Part shown: piece by piece, positions 19,810 through 29,645 of the stretch | Layout: the number at the start of each line of letters is the position of its first letter | How positions within the stretch are numbered: the stretch's first letter is position 1 | The notes under the pieces: model-generated | What the model saw: only the letters and a program-made list of their open reading frames with translations | What the model was told of the DNA's origin: nothing | Databases searched by the model: none | Translations under genes and position numbers: made by a program | Assembly: GCA_019241525.1 (NCBI GenBank) | Contig: JAFAWY010000033.1 | Location: 1 to 43,348 of the forward strand | Length of the DNA: 43,348 nucleotides | Source: Pseudonocardiales bacterium | GTDB lineage: Bacteria; Actinomycetota; Actinomycetes; Mycobacteriales; Pseudonocardiaceae | Reading direction: 5' to 3'

Positions 19810-20397
19810 ATGGTGGGACGGGGACGGCCGCATGGGATGCGATCCGGCGGCCAAGGGCATGGGAGAGGTGGCTGGCAACAGGCCGATCTCCCGGCAGCCG
19901 ACGATGCCAAGGCCTGGTTCACGGGACGGTTGCCGGATGGCTGGTTTTCCGGCGAGCCGGACATCAGTGTGGACCGCGAAGAGATCATCGTGGTCGGGAA
20001 GCTACCCGCGCTGGACGGGGAGTTCACCGACGACGCCGAGCGTGCCGCCGCTGAGGCCGGCCGGATCAGCCGGTTCCGGGAGGCCACCCGCGACGAGCGG
20101 ATCGAGATTGCCCGCCAGGCCGAGCACCGGTACCGCCGCAAGGTGGCCTGGGGTGCGCGATTGGGCGGCACCGAGGAGATGTTCACCACCCTGTCGGTGC
20201 CGGTGATGACCCGGCTTCGGCAGCCCGAGCGCCTGGTGCTCGACACCCTGGTTGATGCGGGCGTGGCGCGGTCCCGTTCGGAGGCACTGGCCTGGGCGGT
20301 GCGATTGGTGGGCAAGCACGCCCAGCAGTGGCTGGGTGAGCTCAAGCAAGCCATGGCCACTGTCGACGACCTGCGAGCCCGTGGCCCCGAGCTCTAG
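19810..20397 (+). CDS. Conserved hypothetical protein with RHH-like C-terminus
   Basis: 195 residues, start ATG with GAGAGGAT upstream. The first 30 residues are Gly/Arg rich and probably disordered. Residues 32-70 (AKAWFTGRLPDGWFSGEPDISVDREEIIVVGKL) look like a small beta domain; the C-terminal half (ARLGGTEEMFTTLSVPVMTRLRQPERLVLDTLVDAGVARSRSEALAWAVRLV) has the shape of a ribbon-helix-helix-like unit (SRSEALAWAV). I recall similar actinobacterial proteins without assigned role. It may bind nucleic acid (inference). The methyltransferase follows after 11 bp and is likely co-transcribed. Confidence 0.7.
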   Translation: MVGRGRPHGMRSGGQGHGRGGWQQADLPAADDAKAWFTGRLPDGWFSGEPDISVDREEIIVVGKLPALDGEFTDDAERAAAEAGRISRFREATRDERIEIARQAEHRYRRKVAWGARLGGTEEMFTTLSVPVMTRLRQPERLVLDTLVDAGVARSRSEALAWAVRLVGKHAQQWLGELKQAMATVDDLRARGPEL

Positions 20398-20408
20398 TCT
20401 GGGTCGTT

Positions 20409-21116
20409 ATGAGCCAGCGGCAGTGGATAGCGGTCGACGAGTACTTCACCGGTGCTCTGATTGATACTGATACTGATGGTGACACGGACACCGACAACGC
20501 GTTGCATGCTGCTCTTGCGGCCAGTGATGCGGCCGGCCTGCCAGCGATCGCAGTGTCGCCCGCGCAGGGCAAGTTGTTGAATCTGCTCGCCTCTCTGATC
20601 AATGCGCGCCACATTCTGGAGATCGGCACGCTGGCGGGATACAGCGCCATCTGGCTGGCCCGGGCGTTGCCACCGGACGGCCGCTTGATCACGTTGGAAA
20701 GCGAGTTACGGCATGCCGAGGTGGCACGCACCAACATCGCCAAAGCCGGTCTCGCCGACCTGGTGGAGGTCAGGCTCGGTCCGGCCTTGGATACCTTGCC
20801 GCAACTGGAGCAAGAGCGCAGCAGCGGCCGGGCCCAGCCCTTCGATCTGGTGTTCATCGACGCAGACAAGGAGCACAACGCCGACTACTTCGCCGCAGGG
20901 GTCCGCCTTACCCGGCCTGGAGGTCTGATCATCGTGGATAACGTGGTGCGAGGAGGTGCCGTGCTCGACGCCGGCAGCGACAATTCCACAGTGCAGGGCA
21001 CCCGCCGGTTGATCGACACCATCTCCGCTGACCCCTCGGTGAGCGCAACGGCCATCCAGACGGTGGGCGTCAAGGGCTACGACGGTTTCGTGATGGCGTT
21101 GGTCAAGGCTCCCTGA
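20409..21116 (+). CDS. O-methyltransferase family 3 (SAM-dependent)
   Basis: 235 residues. SAM-binding motif I is HILEIGTLAGYSAIWLA (68-84), the metal/substrate segment is FDLVFIDADKEHNADYF, and VDNVVRGG completes the divalent-metal site of the catechol/caffeoyl-CoA O-methyltransferase family. The substrate is unknown. An odd acidic repeat, DTDTDGDTDTD (19-29), sits in the N-terminal arm and is encoded by near-repeats of GAT-ACT/GAC-ACG; it looks like a local slippage expansion. A small hairpin (CCCGC/GCGGG) follows the stop. Confidence 0.88.
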   Translation: MSQRQWIAVDEYFTGALIDTDTDGDTDTDNALHAALAASDAAGLPAIAVSPAQGKLLNLLASLINARHILEIGTLAGYSAIWLARALPPDGRLITLESELRHAEVARTNIAKAGLADLVEVRLGPALDTLPQLEQERSSGRAQPFDLVFIDADKEHNADYFAAGVRLTRPGGLIIVDNVVRGGAVLDAGSDNSTVQGTRRLIDTISADPSVSATAIQTVGVKGYDGFVMALVKAP

Positions 21117-21214
21117 CCCGCACTCAGCGGGCTTAGCAGCGGTGATGCAACGCATGGCTACCTCGGTGAGGCTGCTGAATGCGGGTCCGGCGCCGGGCGT
21201 AGCCTTCCGGCCTT

Positions 21215-21985
21215 GTGAGGCTGCAAGACCTCGTCTATGCGCTGTACGAGCGGCGGCTCGCTCGCCAGCTTGGGATCGGAAACCTTCCCCGTCATGTCGC
21301 GGTCATCATGGATGGCAACCGGCGCTGGGCCAAGGAGGCAGGGTTCGCCGACGTCAGTGACGGCCACCGAGTCGGTGCCGCGAAACTGGTCGAGCTGCTG
21401 GGCTGGTGCGGGGAAACCGGCGTCGAGATCGCGACGTTCTGGTTGCTGTCTCCGGACAACTTGCGCAACCGGCCACCAGACGAGCTGGCGCCGCTGCTGG
21501 AGATCATCGCCGATGTCGTGGACAAGCTATGCGCCCCGGACACGAGCTGGCGGGTGCGGGTGGTCGGAGCGCTGGATTTGTTGCCATCGGAGATGGCGCA
21601 GCGGCTGACCAGTGCTGCGGCTCGGACCCGGGACCGACCGGGCCTGACGGTCAACGTCGCGGTCGGTTATGGCGGGCGCCAGGAGATCGCCGACGCGTTG
21701 CGCAAGTTGCTGCTCAAACACGCTGAGGCTGGGACCACCATGGAAGAACTCGCCGAAGTGCTCGACGTTGAGCACATTGCCGAGCACCTGTACACGTCGG
21801 GGCAACCCGATCCGGATCTGGTTATCCGTACCTCGGGCGAGCAGCGGCTATCGGGTTTCCTGCTGTGGCAGTCGGCGCACTCGGAATTCTGGTTCTGCGA
21901 TGCTTACTGGCCGGCCTTCCGCAAGGTCGACTTCCTTCGCGCGCTGCGCGACTACACCGCCCGGCACCGGCGGTTCGGGTCATGA
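21215..21985 (+). CDS. Short-chain cis-prenyl diphosphate synthase (Rv1086-like)
   Basis: 256 residues from a GTG. A UppS-family enzyme, with the catalytic D33 in HVAVIMDGNRRWAKE and the C-terminal RTSGEQRLSGFLLWQSAHSEF signature. Position in the Rv1075c-Rv1112 order identifies it with Rv1086, which makes the C15 Z,E-farnesyl diphosphate from geranyl diphosphate and IPP. The long-chain enzyme (uppS) is normally encoded elsewhere. Product length cannot be proved from the sequence; the substitution LSGFLLWQ for the typical LSNFLLWQ is noted. It feeds decaprenyl phosphate and cell-wall assembly. Confidence 0.88.
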   Translation: MRLQDLVYALYERRLARQLGIGNLPRHVAVIMDGNRRWAKEAGFADVSDGHRVGAAKLVELLGWCGETGVEIATFWLLSPDNLRNRPPDELAPLLEIIADVVDKLCAPDTSWRVRVVGALDLLPSEMAQRLTSAAARTRDRPGLTVNVAVGYGGRQEIADALRKLLLKHAEAGTTMEELAEVLDVEHIAEHLYTSGQPDPDLVIRTSGEQRLSGFLLWQSAHSEFWFCDAYWPAFRKVDFLRALRDYTARHRRFGS

Positions 21986-22048
21986 AGCCCCTCCAGGTGC
22001 GAGGCGAGTCAACGTGGTAGCGCCGCCGGCGGGGGATACTCCCCACCC

Positions 22049-23254
22049 ATGGACGTGGTTCGGGAGTACTTGCTGCTTGGTTTGCGGTTCGATCGCCTCG
22101 TTGAGGGTTTCGTCGATTCCTACACCGGCGATCCGGCACTGCGCCGGCAAGTGGACAACGAACCGGTACCCGGTTCCGCGGCGCTGGCCCGGCGGGCAGG
22201 CGAGCTGCGCGCCGAGTTGTCTTCCTCTGACCTGTCCGAACCACGGGCGCAGTTCCTGTCGGCCCACCTGACCGCACTGGAGTGCAGCGGGCGGGTGCTG
22301 GCCGGGCAGCATGTCGGGTTCGTTGACGAGGTGGCGGCGTACTTTGATGTCGCCATCGGGCCGGGTGATCCCGACACTTACCGCCAGGCGCATAGCCAGA
22401 TCGACCAGTTACTGCCGGGTGGCGATCCGCTGACTGATCGATTGGCCAGCTACCGCAACCGCGACGAAATCCCGCCGGAGCGGCTGGAGGCCGCCGTGCA
22501 GGCACTGTCCAGTGCCTTGCGCGACCGGGTGCGGACCGCTTACGGGTTGCCCCCGGAGGAGACCGTGCACTACGAGGTTGTCACCGACAAGCCGTGGAGC
22601 GGGTTCAACTATTACCTTGGTGACTTCCACTCCCGGGTAGCGATCAATGCCGATCTCGGGCATCGGATGGGGCAACTACCGCACCTGGTCGCGCACGAGT
22701 CATATCCAGGGCACCACACCGAGCATTGCCGCAAGGAGGCCGGCCTGGTGCGCCGGCAGCTTCAGGCCGAGCACACCATCTTCCTGGTCAATACGCCACA
22801 ATGCCTGATGGCCGAGGGGCTGGCCGACCTGGGGTTACCGGCCAGCGTCGGCACCGGGTGGGGGCTCTGGGCCGAGGAAATCCTGCGCGATCTGGGACTG
22901 CGCATGGATGGCGAGCTCGCCGAGCGGCTTGAGGCGGCGTCGGCGGGCCTGCTCGGCGTCCGCCAGGATGCCGCGCTGATGTTGCACGATCGGGGCGCCG
23001 ACCAGGCGGAAGTGCAGACCTACCTGCAGCGCTGGCTCCTGGTGCCCGAGCCCCGCGCCCGGCAAATGGTGCGCTTCCTGTCCGACCCGCTGTGGCGGGC
23101 GTACACGACCACCTATGTCGAGGGATACCGGCTGCTGCATGCTTGGTTGGACGCTCGCCCAGCGGGGCAGTCACTGAGCCGGCGGTACCTACGGTTGCTC
23201 GACGAGCCGCTGATTCCCTCGACGCTGCGTGCTGAGAGAGTCGACGGTTCGTGA
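22049..23254 (+). CDS. DUF885 family putative metallo-hydrolase
   Basis: 401 residues. The zinc-peptidase-like motif HESYPGHH (H216, E217, H222, H223) is the hallmark of DUF885 proteins, which resemble the helical M2/M3/M32 metallopeptidases. Other conserved blocks are NYYLGDFHSRVAIN and WGLWAEEILRDLG. It has no signal peptide and is probably cytoplasmic. It is shorter than many DUF885 members (about 550 aa), lacking an N-terminal extension. It lies 63 bp downstream of the prenyltransferase. Confidence 0.8.
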   Translation: MDVVREYLLLGLRFDRLVEGFVDSYTGDPALRRQVDNEPVPGSAALARRAGELRAELSSSDLSEPRAQFLSAHLTALECSGRVLAGQHVGFVDEVAAYFDVAIGPGDPDTYRQAHSQIDQLLPGGDPLTDRLASYRNRDEIPPERLEAAVQALSSALRDRVRTAYGLPPEETVHYEVVTDKPWSGFNYYLGDFHSRVAINADLGHRMGQLPHLVAHESYPGHHTEHCRKEAGLVRRQLQAEHTIFLVNTPQCLMAEGLADLGLPASVGTGWGLWAEEILRDLGLRMDGELAERLEAASAGLLGVRQDAALMLHDRGADQAEVQTYLQRWLLVPEPRARQMVRFLSDPLWRAYTTTYVEGYRLLHAWLDARPAGQSLSRRYLRLLDEPLIPSTLRAERVDGS

Positions 23255-23323
23255 CCGGCGTAACAGTCTACTAACAGTCTTACGCGGTGAGGAGCCTTTT
23301 CCCAGCCCGTTCTGGGCGGTAGC

Positions 23324-23554
23324 GTGCGGTGGCAGTGGGACGTGCTCGACGCGTTTCACTACGGGAGGCCCTGGTCGTGGCTGATGTCGATCGGGCGGGC
23401 AAACCGCTCACGGCAAGCACGGGAGGGTCGGCACCCGGCCCTCGTGGTCGGTTCCGCTAGGCGCTCCAGAGCGCTGCGGAGGCGATCAACCAGAGGCCGG
23501 CCGGCCCACCGATACGCGGGCGCGGGTGCCGCGCACGCCAGGGAGCTGCCGTGA
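23324..23554 (+). CDS. Basic small ORF overlapping phoH2 (PhoAT-like candidate antitoxin)
   Basis: 76 residues from a GTG, ending in a TGA that overlaps the GTG of phoH2 by four bases. The product is strongly basic (many R), starts [20 protein letters not shown], and has no domain I recognise. In mycobacteria, phoH2 is preceded by a short overlapping ORF, phoAT, described as an antitoxin for the PhoH2 RNase/helicase. Position, size and overlap fit that arrangement; sequence identity was not tested. An alternative ATG is at 23384. The upstream 69 bp after the DUF885 stop probably hold the promoter. Confidence 0.55.
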   Translation: MRWQWDVLDAFHYGRPWSWLMSIGRANRSRQAREGRHPALVVGSARRSRALRRRSTRGRPAHRYAGAGAAHARELP

Positions 23555-24885
23555 TTGCCTCTCGCTCGCCACACTCCACTGCCCCCGGTATCCGCACCTA
23601 TGTGCTGGACACGTCGGTCCTGCTGTCTGACCCGTGGGCGCTCAGCCGATTCGACGAACACGAAGTGGTGCTGCCACTAGTGGTCATTGGGGAACTGGAA
23701 GGCAAGCGGCATCACTCTGAACTCGGCTGGTTCGCCCGCGAAGCGCTGCGGCTATTGGATGATCTACGCCGGACGTACGGACGGTTGGACGCGCCGGTTT
23801 CGATCGGTGATCTGGGTGGCACGCTGCGCGTCGAGCTCAACCACTGCGATCCGTCCGTGCTGCCCTCTGGGTTCCGCACCGACAGCAACGACTCCCGCAT
23901 CCTGGCCTGCGCGTTGAACCTGGTTGCCGACGGTCGCAAGGTCACGCTGGTTACCAAGGACATGCCGCTGCGAGTCAAGGCGGGCGCGGTGGGATTGGCC
24001 GCTGAGGAGTACCGCGCGCAAGACGTGGTGCCGTCGGGATGGACCGGCATGACCGATGTCGATGTTGACCCTTCGGTGCTTGATGAGATCTACAAGGAGG
24101 GCATTGCCGATCTCAGTGACCATCTGGAAGCCGCTGGATTGCCCTGCAACACCGGGGTGCGGCTGCTTGCGGGGACGGCGACCGCATTGGGCCGGATCAC
24201 CCCCGACAAGCGGGTCCGGCTGGTCCGCGGGGACCGTGAGGCGTTCGGCTTGCGTGGCCGCTCGGCTGAGCAGCGCATCGCGCTGGATCTGCTATTGGAC
24301 CCCGACGTCGGCATCGTCTCCCTTGGTGGCCGGGCGGGAACCGGCAAGTCGGCGCTCGCGCTGTGCGCGGGCCTGGAAGCCGTGATGGAGCGCGGCGCAC
24401 ACCGCCGGGTCATCGTCTTCCGGCCGCTGTATGCCGTCGGCGGCCAGGAGCTGGGGTACCTGCCCGGTAGCGAGAACGAGAAGATGCAGCCCTGGGCGCA
24501 GGCGGTGTTCGACACGTTAGGCGCGATCGCCTCGCCCAACGTGATCGACGAAGTGCTCGATCGCGGGATGCTCGAGGTCATGCCGCTGACCCACATCCGG
24601 GGGCGGTCCCTGCACGATGCCTTCGTCATCGTCGACGAGGCGCAGTCCCTGGAGCGCAACGTGCTGCTCACGGTGCTGTCCCGGCTAGGCACGGGGTCGC
24701 GAGTCGTGCTCACCCACGACGTTGCGCAACGGGACAACCTCCGGGTTGGCCGGCATGACGGGATAGCCGCAGTGATCGAGAAGCTGAAGGGGCACCCGTT
24801 GTTCGCACACGTCACCCTTACCCGCTCGGAGCGCTCGCCGATCGCAGCACTGGTCACCGAGATGCTGGAGGGTTACGCGCACTGA
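23551..24885 (+). CDS. phoH2: PhoH2: PIN domain - PhoH ATPase
   Basis: 444 residues from a GTG overlapping the preceding small ORF. N-terminal PIN nuclease (about 14-165) with acidic residues D20 (YVLDTSVLL), E48/E50 (IGELEGKR), D114 (DSNDSRILA) and D137 (TKDMPL). C-terminal PhoH ATPase with Walker A GRAGTGKS (260-267), Walker B FVIVDEAQ and a conserved TLTRSERSP end. In mycobacteria PhoH2 is an ATP-dependent RNA unwinding and cleaving enzyme. All key PIN and Walker residues are present, so the protein should be active. Confidence 0.93.
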   Translation: MIASRSPHSTAPGIRTYVLDTSVLLSDPWALSRFDEHEVVLPLVVIGELEGKRHHSELGWFAREALRLLDDLRRTYGRLDAPVSIGDLGGTLRVELNHCDPSVLPSGFRTDSNDSRILACALNLVADGRKVTLVTKDMPLRVKAGAVGLAAEEYRAQDVVPSGWTGMTDVDVDPSVLDEIYKEGIADLSDHLEAAGLPCNTGVRLLAGTATALGRITPDKRVRLVRGDREAFGLRGRSAEQRIALDLLLDPDVGIVSLGGRAGTGKSALALCAGLEAVMERGAHRRVIVFRPLYAVGGQELGYLPGSENEKMQPWAQAVFDTLGAIASPNVIDEVLDRGMLEVMPLTHIRGRSLHDAFVIVDEAQSLERNVLLTVLSRLGTGSRVVLTHDVAQRDNLRVGRHDGIAAVIEKLKGHPLFAHVTLTRSERSPIAALVTEMLEGYAH

Positions 24886-24921
24886 CCGGGTTGGCTGCTC
24901 TTGAAGAGCTACCAACCCCGG
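24886..24921. terminator. Convergent terminator between phoH2 and the SARP regulator
   Basis: CCGGGTTGG (24886-24894) pairs with CCAACCCCGG (24912-24921, one bulged C), with an inner GCTC/GAGC pair around TTGAA. It starts at the first base after the phoH2 stop and contains the stop codon of the minus-strand regulator, so it can serve both. No U-tract. Confidence 0.6.
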
Positions 24922-27491
24922 GGAGGGCTGCCTTGAACAGCAGCCAACGTGACGGTCCTGGTCGGTGCGGACGGCACCGGCCTGGACGGCACCAGGGCCA
25001 CCTCCCGAAGGGGATCGGAGAAGACGTCGAGTACCTCGAGCACTTGCTGGAAGCATCGCGCCGCCTTTTCATAACACCGTTGCAGCCGATGCGCGGCGCG
25101 ATTCCGGCGGACTGCGCAGGCATCGGTATGGCGGTCGACTAAGTCAGCCAGATGGGCCAGCGAGTGCTCCAGGTCTACCAGGGCCTTATCGAAACGACCC
25201 TCATCACCATGACCGATGATGCGTTCGGCGACCAGCGGCGTAACTGCACGGCCGCGTGGGGCCCCGCAGGTGGCAAGGATCTGTTCGAAGCCGGTGAGCG
25301 CCTCTTCGAGGCGGCGCTGTAGCCGGTACAGCGCACCTGCACTGTGCTGTGGCATGGTGTCCTGCCCGCTGATCACCGCACGCCGAGCACAGGCCAGTAT
25401 CAGCTCGCAAGCCGCCCGCCAGTCGTCGTAGTGTCCCCGAATGAGGAAGATCCTGCCCAGCCGCACGCCCAGGGCCCACCCGAGCTGATCAGACCCGATT
25501 GCGTAGGCCTGCTCGACGGCGCCGATCAGGGCCATGCGTTCCCCGGTAAACCAGCCGACCGCATCAACGGTCACCGAGGCAACCACTGACTCGGCAGGAC
25601 GCCAGCAAGTCCCGGGGTCACCAGCCCGGGTGAAGGCAGAACTGGTTATGGTCCGGCCTGCTTCGTCGGCCAGTGCCAGCCATCCTGCGAACACGCGATC
25701 CAGCGCCGCGAACCGACTGGCGGGCGGCTCCTGGGCGGCAACTACTTCACGGGCGTAAACCCGCAGCAGGTCATGGAAGCGGTAACGCAATCGTCCCGAC
25801 GCATCCCGCCCCGCCACCTCAAGAAGGTGCTGGTCAACCAGCGTGTCCATGAGATCCTCAGCCTGGACCTGCGGCACATCCAGCAAGGCTGCGGTGACCC
25901 AGGGGGCAAAGTCTCGGCTCTCGAGCAGTCCGAGCAGGCGGAAGGCGCGTCGGGCCATCACGTCGAGAGTGTCGTAGCTGCGCGCCAGGCTGGCGCGTAC
26001 CTCCAGATCTCCCAGCTGCAGCCGGTTCAGGCGAGTGGCCTCGTCGGTCAGATCAGCCTCGAGCCGGGACAGCGGCCAGTGCGGCCGGGCACCCAGCCGA
26101 GCGCCAGCGACGCGGATGGCCAGGGGCAGGAAGCCGCAGAGCCGAACAATCTCCCGCGCCGCCCCCGGCTCTGCGGCTACCCGTTGAGGGCCGGCGACTC
26201 GGGCGAGTAGCTCGGCGGCCTGATCGGGTGCGAAAATGTCTAGATCGATCAGCTGGGCACCGCCCAGGCCGGATAGCCGCGCCCGGCTGGTGACCAGTAC
26301 TGCGCAGCCAGCGGTGCCCGGCAGCAGCGCTCGCACCTGGGCTTCACAGGCCGCATCGTCGAGCAGGATGAGCAGCCGGCGATCGGCCAGGCGGCTGCGG
26401 TACAGCGCGGCGCGCTCCTCTGCGTCGTCAGGGATTGCTGCACGGTCCACTCCGAGCGCGCGCAGGAAGCGAGCCAGCACGTCGGACGCCGCCAGTGGAT
26501 TGGCCTGCATCCCCCGGAGGTTCACAAACAGCTGGCCGTCGGGGTAGTGGGCACGTAACCGGTGTGCGGCGTGCACGGCCAGGGTGGTCTTACCGATGCC
26601 TGCTTTACCGGAGATGGTGATAAGCGGCATGGCTGATCGAATGGTCGCGGCGGCCAGATGAGTGATCATGGCGAGCTGTGTGGTGCGCCCGGTGAAATCG
26701 GTGATGTCCGCGGGGAGCTGAGCTGGCGCGATGGAGGGTGTCAGCGGTGCCTCCAGCAGCGGGTCACCGTTGAGGATGGCGCGCTCCAGCCGTTGTAGCT
26801 CGTTGCTGGGTTCCAACCCGAGCTGCTCGACCAAGGCGCCCCGGGTGCGCTGGTAGACCTCCAGCGCCTCGGCTTGGCGACCCGCTTGGTACAGCGCGGT
26901 CATCAGCAATCCTTGGAGCTGTTCCCGCATCGGATGCCGCGCCGCCAACTCGGCGAGTTCGCCGACGATCGCGCCGGCGTTACCGCAGGCTAGTTCGGCG
27001 GTGTACAGCTGGGCTAGACCGGCTATCCGGCGCTCGGCTAACCGGTCAGCCTCGGCACGCAGCAGCGGCAGGTCGATGAGATCGCTGAAGGCGTCCCCGC
27101 GCCACAGCCGTAGCGCACTGCGCAGCAGCTGCACCGCGCGAGCCGGCTGGGCGGCGTCAGCACTGTCCGCAAGCGCGGACTCGAATCGTTCGGCGTCAAG
27201 TTCGCCGGGATGAACTTGCAGCGTGTAGCCGCCGTTCTCGTACTGGATCCGGGCCGGGTCGCCCAATGCCCGGCGCAGCCGATGCACATGGAGCTGCAAC
27301 TTCTTGGCCGCGCGAGGGTCGCGCTGTCCCGCCCACAACGCGTCAACCAGAACGTCCACGCCCACCGGCGTGTTCGGGCGAGTGAGCAGGACGCCGAGTA
27401 CCATCCGGGGCATCGGAGCGGAAAGCTGGACTGGCGCCTCGCCGAGTCGCACCCGCAGCGGGCCGAGCACATCGAACTCCACTGAAGTCAC
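24909..27491 (-). CDS. AfsR/SARP-type regulator (wHTH - BTAD - NB-ARC)
   Basis: 860 residues. Residues 1-95 are an OmpR-like winged helix (VEFDVLGPLRVRLGEAPVQL, KKLQLHVHRLRRALGD), 100-240 the bacterial transcriptional activation domain (ELDAERFESAL, YQAGRQAEALEVYQRTRGAL), 265-560 an NB-ARC STAND ATPase with Walker A GKAGIGKTT (295-303) and Walker B LLILLDD. The remainder is helical but shorter than the TPR array of full-size AfsR-like proteins, ending in a Pro/Arg tail after one recognisable TPR (RCYEKAARCFQQVLEVL). Such proteins activate specialised-metabolite genes or other responses. No biosynthetic cluster lies next to it; the only close neighbour on the other side is the divergent secreted protein at 27782. 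Confidence 0.9.
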   Translation of the reverse strand: MTSVEFDVLGPLRVRLGEAPVQLSAPMPRMVLGVLLTRPNTPVGVDVLVDALWAGQRDPRAAKKLQLHVHRLRRALGDPARIQYENGGYTLQVHPGELDAERFESALADSADAAQPARAVQLLRSALRLWRGDAFSDLIDLPLLRAEADRLAERRIAGLAQLYTAELACGNAGAIVGELAELAARHPMREQLQGLLMTALYQAGRQAEALEVYQRTRGALVEQLGLEPSNELQRLERAILNGDPLLEAPLTPSIAPAQLPADITDFTGRTTQLAMITHLAAATIRSAMPLITISGKAGIGKTTLAVHAAHRLRAHYPDGQLFVNLRGMQANPLAASDVLARFLRALGVDRAAIPDDAEERAALYRSRLADRRLLILLDDAACEAQVRALLPGTAGCAVLVTSRARLSGLGGAQLIDLDIFAPDQAAELLARVAGPQRVAAEPGAAREIVRLCGFLPLAIRVAGARLGARPHWPLSRLEADLTDEATRLNRLQLGDLEVRASLARSYDTLDVMARRAFRLLGLLESRDFAPWVTAALLDVPQVQAEDLMDTLVDQHLLEVAGRDASGRLRYRFHDLLRVYAREVVAAQEPPASRFAALDRVFAGWLALADEAGRTITSSAFTRAGDPGTCWRPAESVVASVTVDAVGWFTGERMALIGAVEQAYAIGSDQLGWALGVRLGRIFLIRGHYDDWRAACELILACARRAVISGQDTMPQHSAGALYRLQRRLEEALTGFEQILATCGAPRGRAVTPLVAERIIGHGDEGRFDKALVDLEHSLAHLADLVDRHTDACAVRRNRAAHRLQRCYEKAARCFQQVLEVLDVFSDPLREVALVPSRPVPSAPTRTVTLAAVQGSPPRGW

Positions 27492-27546
27492 CCCCGCTCA
27501 GCTGTCGCCTAGCTGGTCAGTACCGAGTGTAGCCACATGATGTCAG

Positions 27547-27557
27547 TTGGTAACCAA
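27547..27557. promoter_or_regulatory. Palindrome upstream of the SARP regulator
   Basis: TTGGTAACCAA, a perfect 5+1+5 palindrome 56 bp upstream of the regulator start, in the 290-bp divergent intergenic region. Possible autoregulatory operator. The same half-site TTGGT/ACCAA recurs at 38929-38943. The region also carries an 8-bp inverted repeat (ATCCCAGG 27712-27719 with 27739-27746) in the leader of the secreted protein gene. Confidence 0.3.
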
Positions 27558-27781
27558 GCTTTCCCCCAATCGGGACGAACGGCAGCATCACTCCCGCTAT
27601 CGGTTCCGGGCAGTCACGCGGCGAGACTGGTGATGCAATCGTGGGTGACAGCCGGCAACCGGGCAGAAAGTGGACGGAAAGCGGCGAGACCTAGCGTGGG
27701 CGGCGCAACGTATCCCAGGAGACAGGTAGCGCGGGGGACCTGGGATGGCCAATGACGACGATCGGGAGAGGGGACTTTCTG

Positions 27782-28210
27782 ATGTCTTGGACCTCCGCAC
27801 GGATGGCCGGTCCGGTACTTGCCGCCGCCACCGCGACGCTTGCCATGACGGTGCCGGCTAGCGCATCAGTATCAGCATCAATAGCAAAGGACGCGCCTGG
27901 GCCCGGATCCTCCACAATGGTGTCGTGCGGGTTGAGTTACCCGGCGAAGGACAATCAGTGGGTCAATTTCCCGGCCAACACGGTGACTTTGCGTAGCGGC
28001 CCCAGCGATTCCTGCATCGGGACCGGGCAGGGTATGCATGACCAGCGTGCCCAATACATGTGTTACACCCCGGGAGACGGTGGCACGTGGACCTTCTTGC
28101 GCAATACCGCTACTGGAAACCAGGGCTGGGTACGTGACGATCTGCTGCCTGGTTACGGCAGCAAGGAGCCTTGTGAGAACAACCCCCCACCAGCGTTCAC
28201 CCGGTCGTGA
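27782..28210 (+). CDS. Secreted four-cysteine protein, SH3-like
   Basis: 142 residues from the ATG at 27782, preceded by GAGAGGGG. A Sec signal peptide covers about residues 1-30 (MAGPVLAAATATLAMTVPASAS). The mature part has four cysteines (VSCGLS, DSCIGTG, YMCYTPG, EPCENN), likely two disulfides, and the segment NTVTLRSGPSDSCIGTGQGM ... TWTFLRNTATGNQGWVRDDLL matches the layout of a bacterial SH3-like domain. It is probably extracellular. An upstream ATG at 27752 would spoil the signal peptide. It ends five bp from the fumC stop (convergent). Confidence 0.7.
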   Translation: MSWTSARMAGPVLAAATATLAMTVPASASVSASIAKDAPGPGSSTMVSCGLSYPAKDNQWVNFPANTVTLRSGPSDSCIGTGQGMHDQRAQYMCYTPGDGGTWTFLRNTATGNQGWVRDDLLPGYGSKEPCENNPPPAFTRS

Positions 28211-28215
28211 ATGGC

Positions 28216-29619
28216 TTAGTGGCGTTCCGGCTGGGCCATGTTGAGAACGTCGAGAGCGGCGTCTAGTTGGTCGGGGCTAAGTGTTCCGGTGTTGAGGTGG
28301 CCGCGGGCGCGGACCACGTCAGAAATGGTGCGCTTTTCGAGCAGCGCCTGTTTGGCGATGGAAGCGGCCTCCTCGTATCCGACGTAGCTGTTGAGCGCGG
28401 TGATAATCGCAGGTGACGATTCGGCGTACTCGCGGCAGCGGGCGGTGTCGGCCTGAGCACCCTCGACGACCTTGTCAGCGAGCAACCGCGCGGCTGCGGC
28501 AAGCAACCGGGCCGACTCCAAGAGATTGCGGGCCATCACCGGCATCATCACGTTGATCTCAAAATTGCCCTGGGATCCGGCGAATGCCACGCACGCGTCA
28601 TTACCGATCACTTGCGCGACCACCATCATCGCGGCCTCGCAGATCACCGGATTCACCTTGCCGGGCATGATCGACGACCCGGGCTGCAGGTCGGGTAGCC
28701 GCAGCTCGGCCAGACCGGTGCGGGGGCCCGAACCCAGCCATCGCAGATCATTGGCGATCTTGAACACTGACACGGCGACAGTGCGCAGCGCACCCGAGCA
28801 CTCGACCAAACCGTCTCGCGCGGCCTGCGCCTCGATATGATCGCGCGCCTCGGTGAGGACATCCAGGCCGGTAGCGTGGCGTAGCTGTTCGACGACGGCG
28901 GCGCCGAACCCCGGCGGTGCGTTCAACCCGGTGCCCACCGCGGTCCCCCCGATCGGCAGTTCCGCCAACCGGGGTAGGCAGCTACCCAGCCGCTCAACAC
29001 CGTAGCGGGCTTGGCTGGCCCAGCCACCTGCCTCCTGACCGAGCGTGACGGGGACCGCGTCCATCAGGTGGGTGCGACCCGCCTTGACCACCTCGGCCCA
29101 GTCAAGTGCCCGGCGGGCCAGCGCCGAAGCGAGATGCACCAGCGCCGGCATCACGTCGTGTGCGACAGCCTCGGTAGCGGCCAGGTGGATCGTGGTCGGG
29201 AACACGTCGTTGGACGACTGCGAGGCGTTGACGTGGTCATTGGGGTGCACGTCAACGCCGGTCGCCCGGCTGGCCAGCGTGGCGATCACCTCATTGGCGT
29301 TCATGTTGGAGCTGGTGCCCGAGCCGGTCTGGAACACGTCGACGGGGAACTGCGCGTCGTGCTCACCGGCTGCCACCTCATCGGCTGCAGCGGCGATCGC
29401 CTCAGCGAGCTTCTCCTCGAGCACGCCGAGTTGCCCATTTACCCGCGCACAGGCCGACTTGACCAGACCCAACGCCCGGATTTGCGCTCGTTCCAGGCTT
29501 CGCCCCGAGATCGGGAAGTTCTGCACGGCGCGTTGAGTCTGGGCGCGGTACAAGGCCTCGGCTGGCACCTGCACCTCGCCCATGGTGTCGCGTTCGGTCC
29601 GGTAATCCCGGCTGGCCAT
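28216..29619 (-). CDS. fumC: Fumarate hydratase class II
   Basis: 467 residues from the ATG at 29619, which has GGAGG upstream; a longer frame reaching 29832 lies inside glpX and is not used. It hydrates fumarate to malate in the TCA cycle. The superfamily signature [15 protein letters not shown] carries the catalytic serine region, and [34 protein letters not shown] and [10 protein letters not shown] are the substrate-site blocks. Matches Rv1098c in order and strand. Confidence 0.96.
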   Translation of the reverse strand: MASRDYRTERDTMGEVQVPAEALYRAQTQRAVQNFPISGRSLERAQIRALGLVKSACARVNGQLGVLEEKLAEAIAAAADEVAAGEHDAQFPVDVFQTGSGTSSNMNANEVIATLASRATGVDVHPNDHVNASQSSNDVFPTTIHLAATEAVAHDVMPALVHLASALARRALDWAEVVKAGRTHLMDAVPVTLGQEAGGWASQARYGVERLGSCLPRLAELPIGGTAVGTGLNAPPGFGAAVVEQLRHATGLDVLTEARDHIEAQAARDGLVECSGALRTVAVSVFKIANDLRWLGSGPRTGLAELRLPDLQPGSSIMPGKVNPVICEAAMMVVAQVIGNDACVAFAGSQGNFEINVMMPVMARNLLESARLLAAAARLLADKVVEGAQADTARCREYAESSPAIITALNSYVGYEEAASIAKQALLEKRTISDVVRARGHLNTGTLSPDQLDAALDVLNMAQPERH

Positions 29620-29645
29620 ATCCTGTCGCCTCCATAAACCCCCGC

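Noticed and set aside
24090-24857. 255-codon frame antisense to phoH2
   Set aside because: Shadow frame, Ser/Arg-rich without motifs, opposite conserved Walker motifs.
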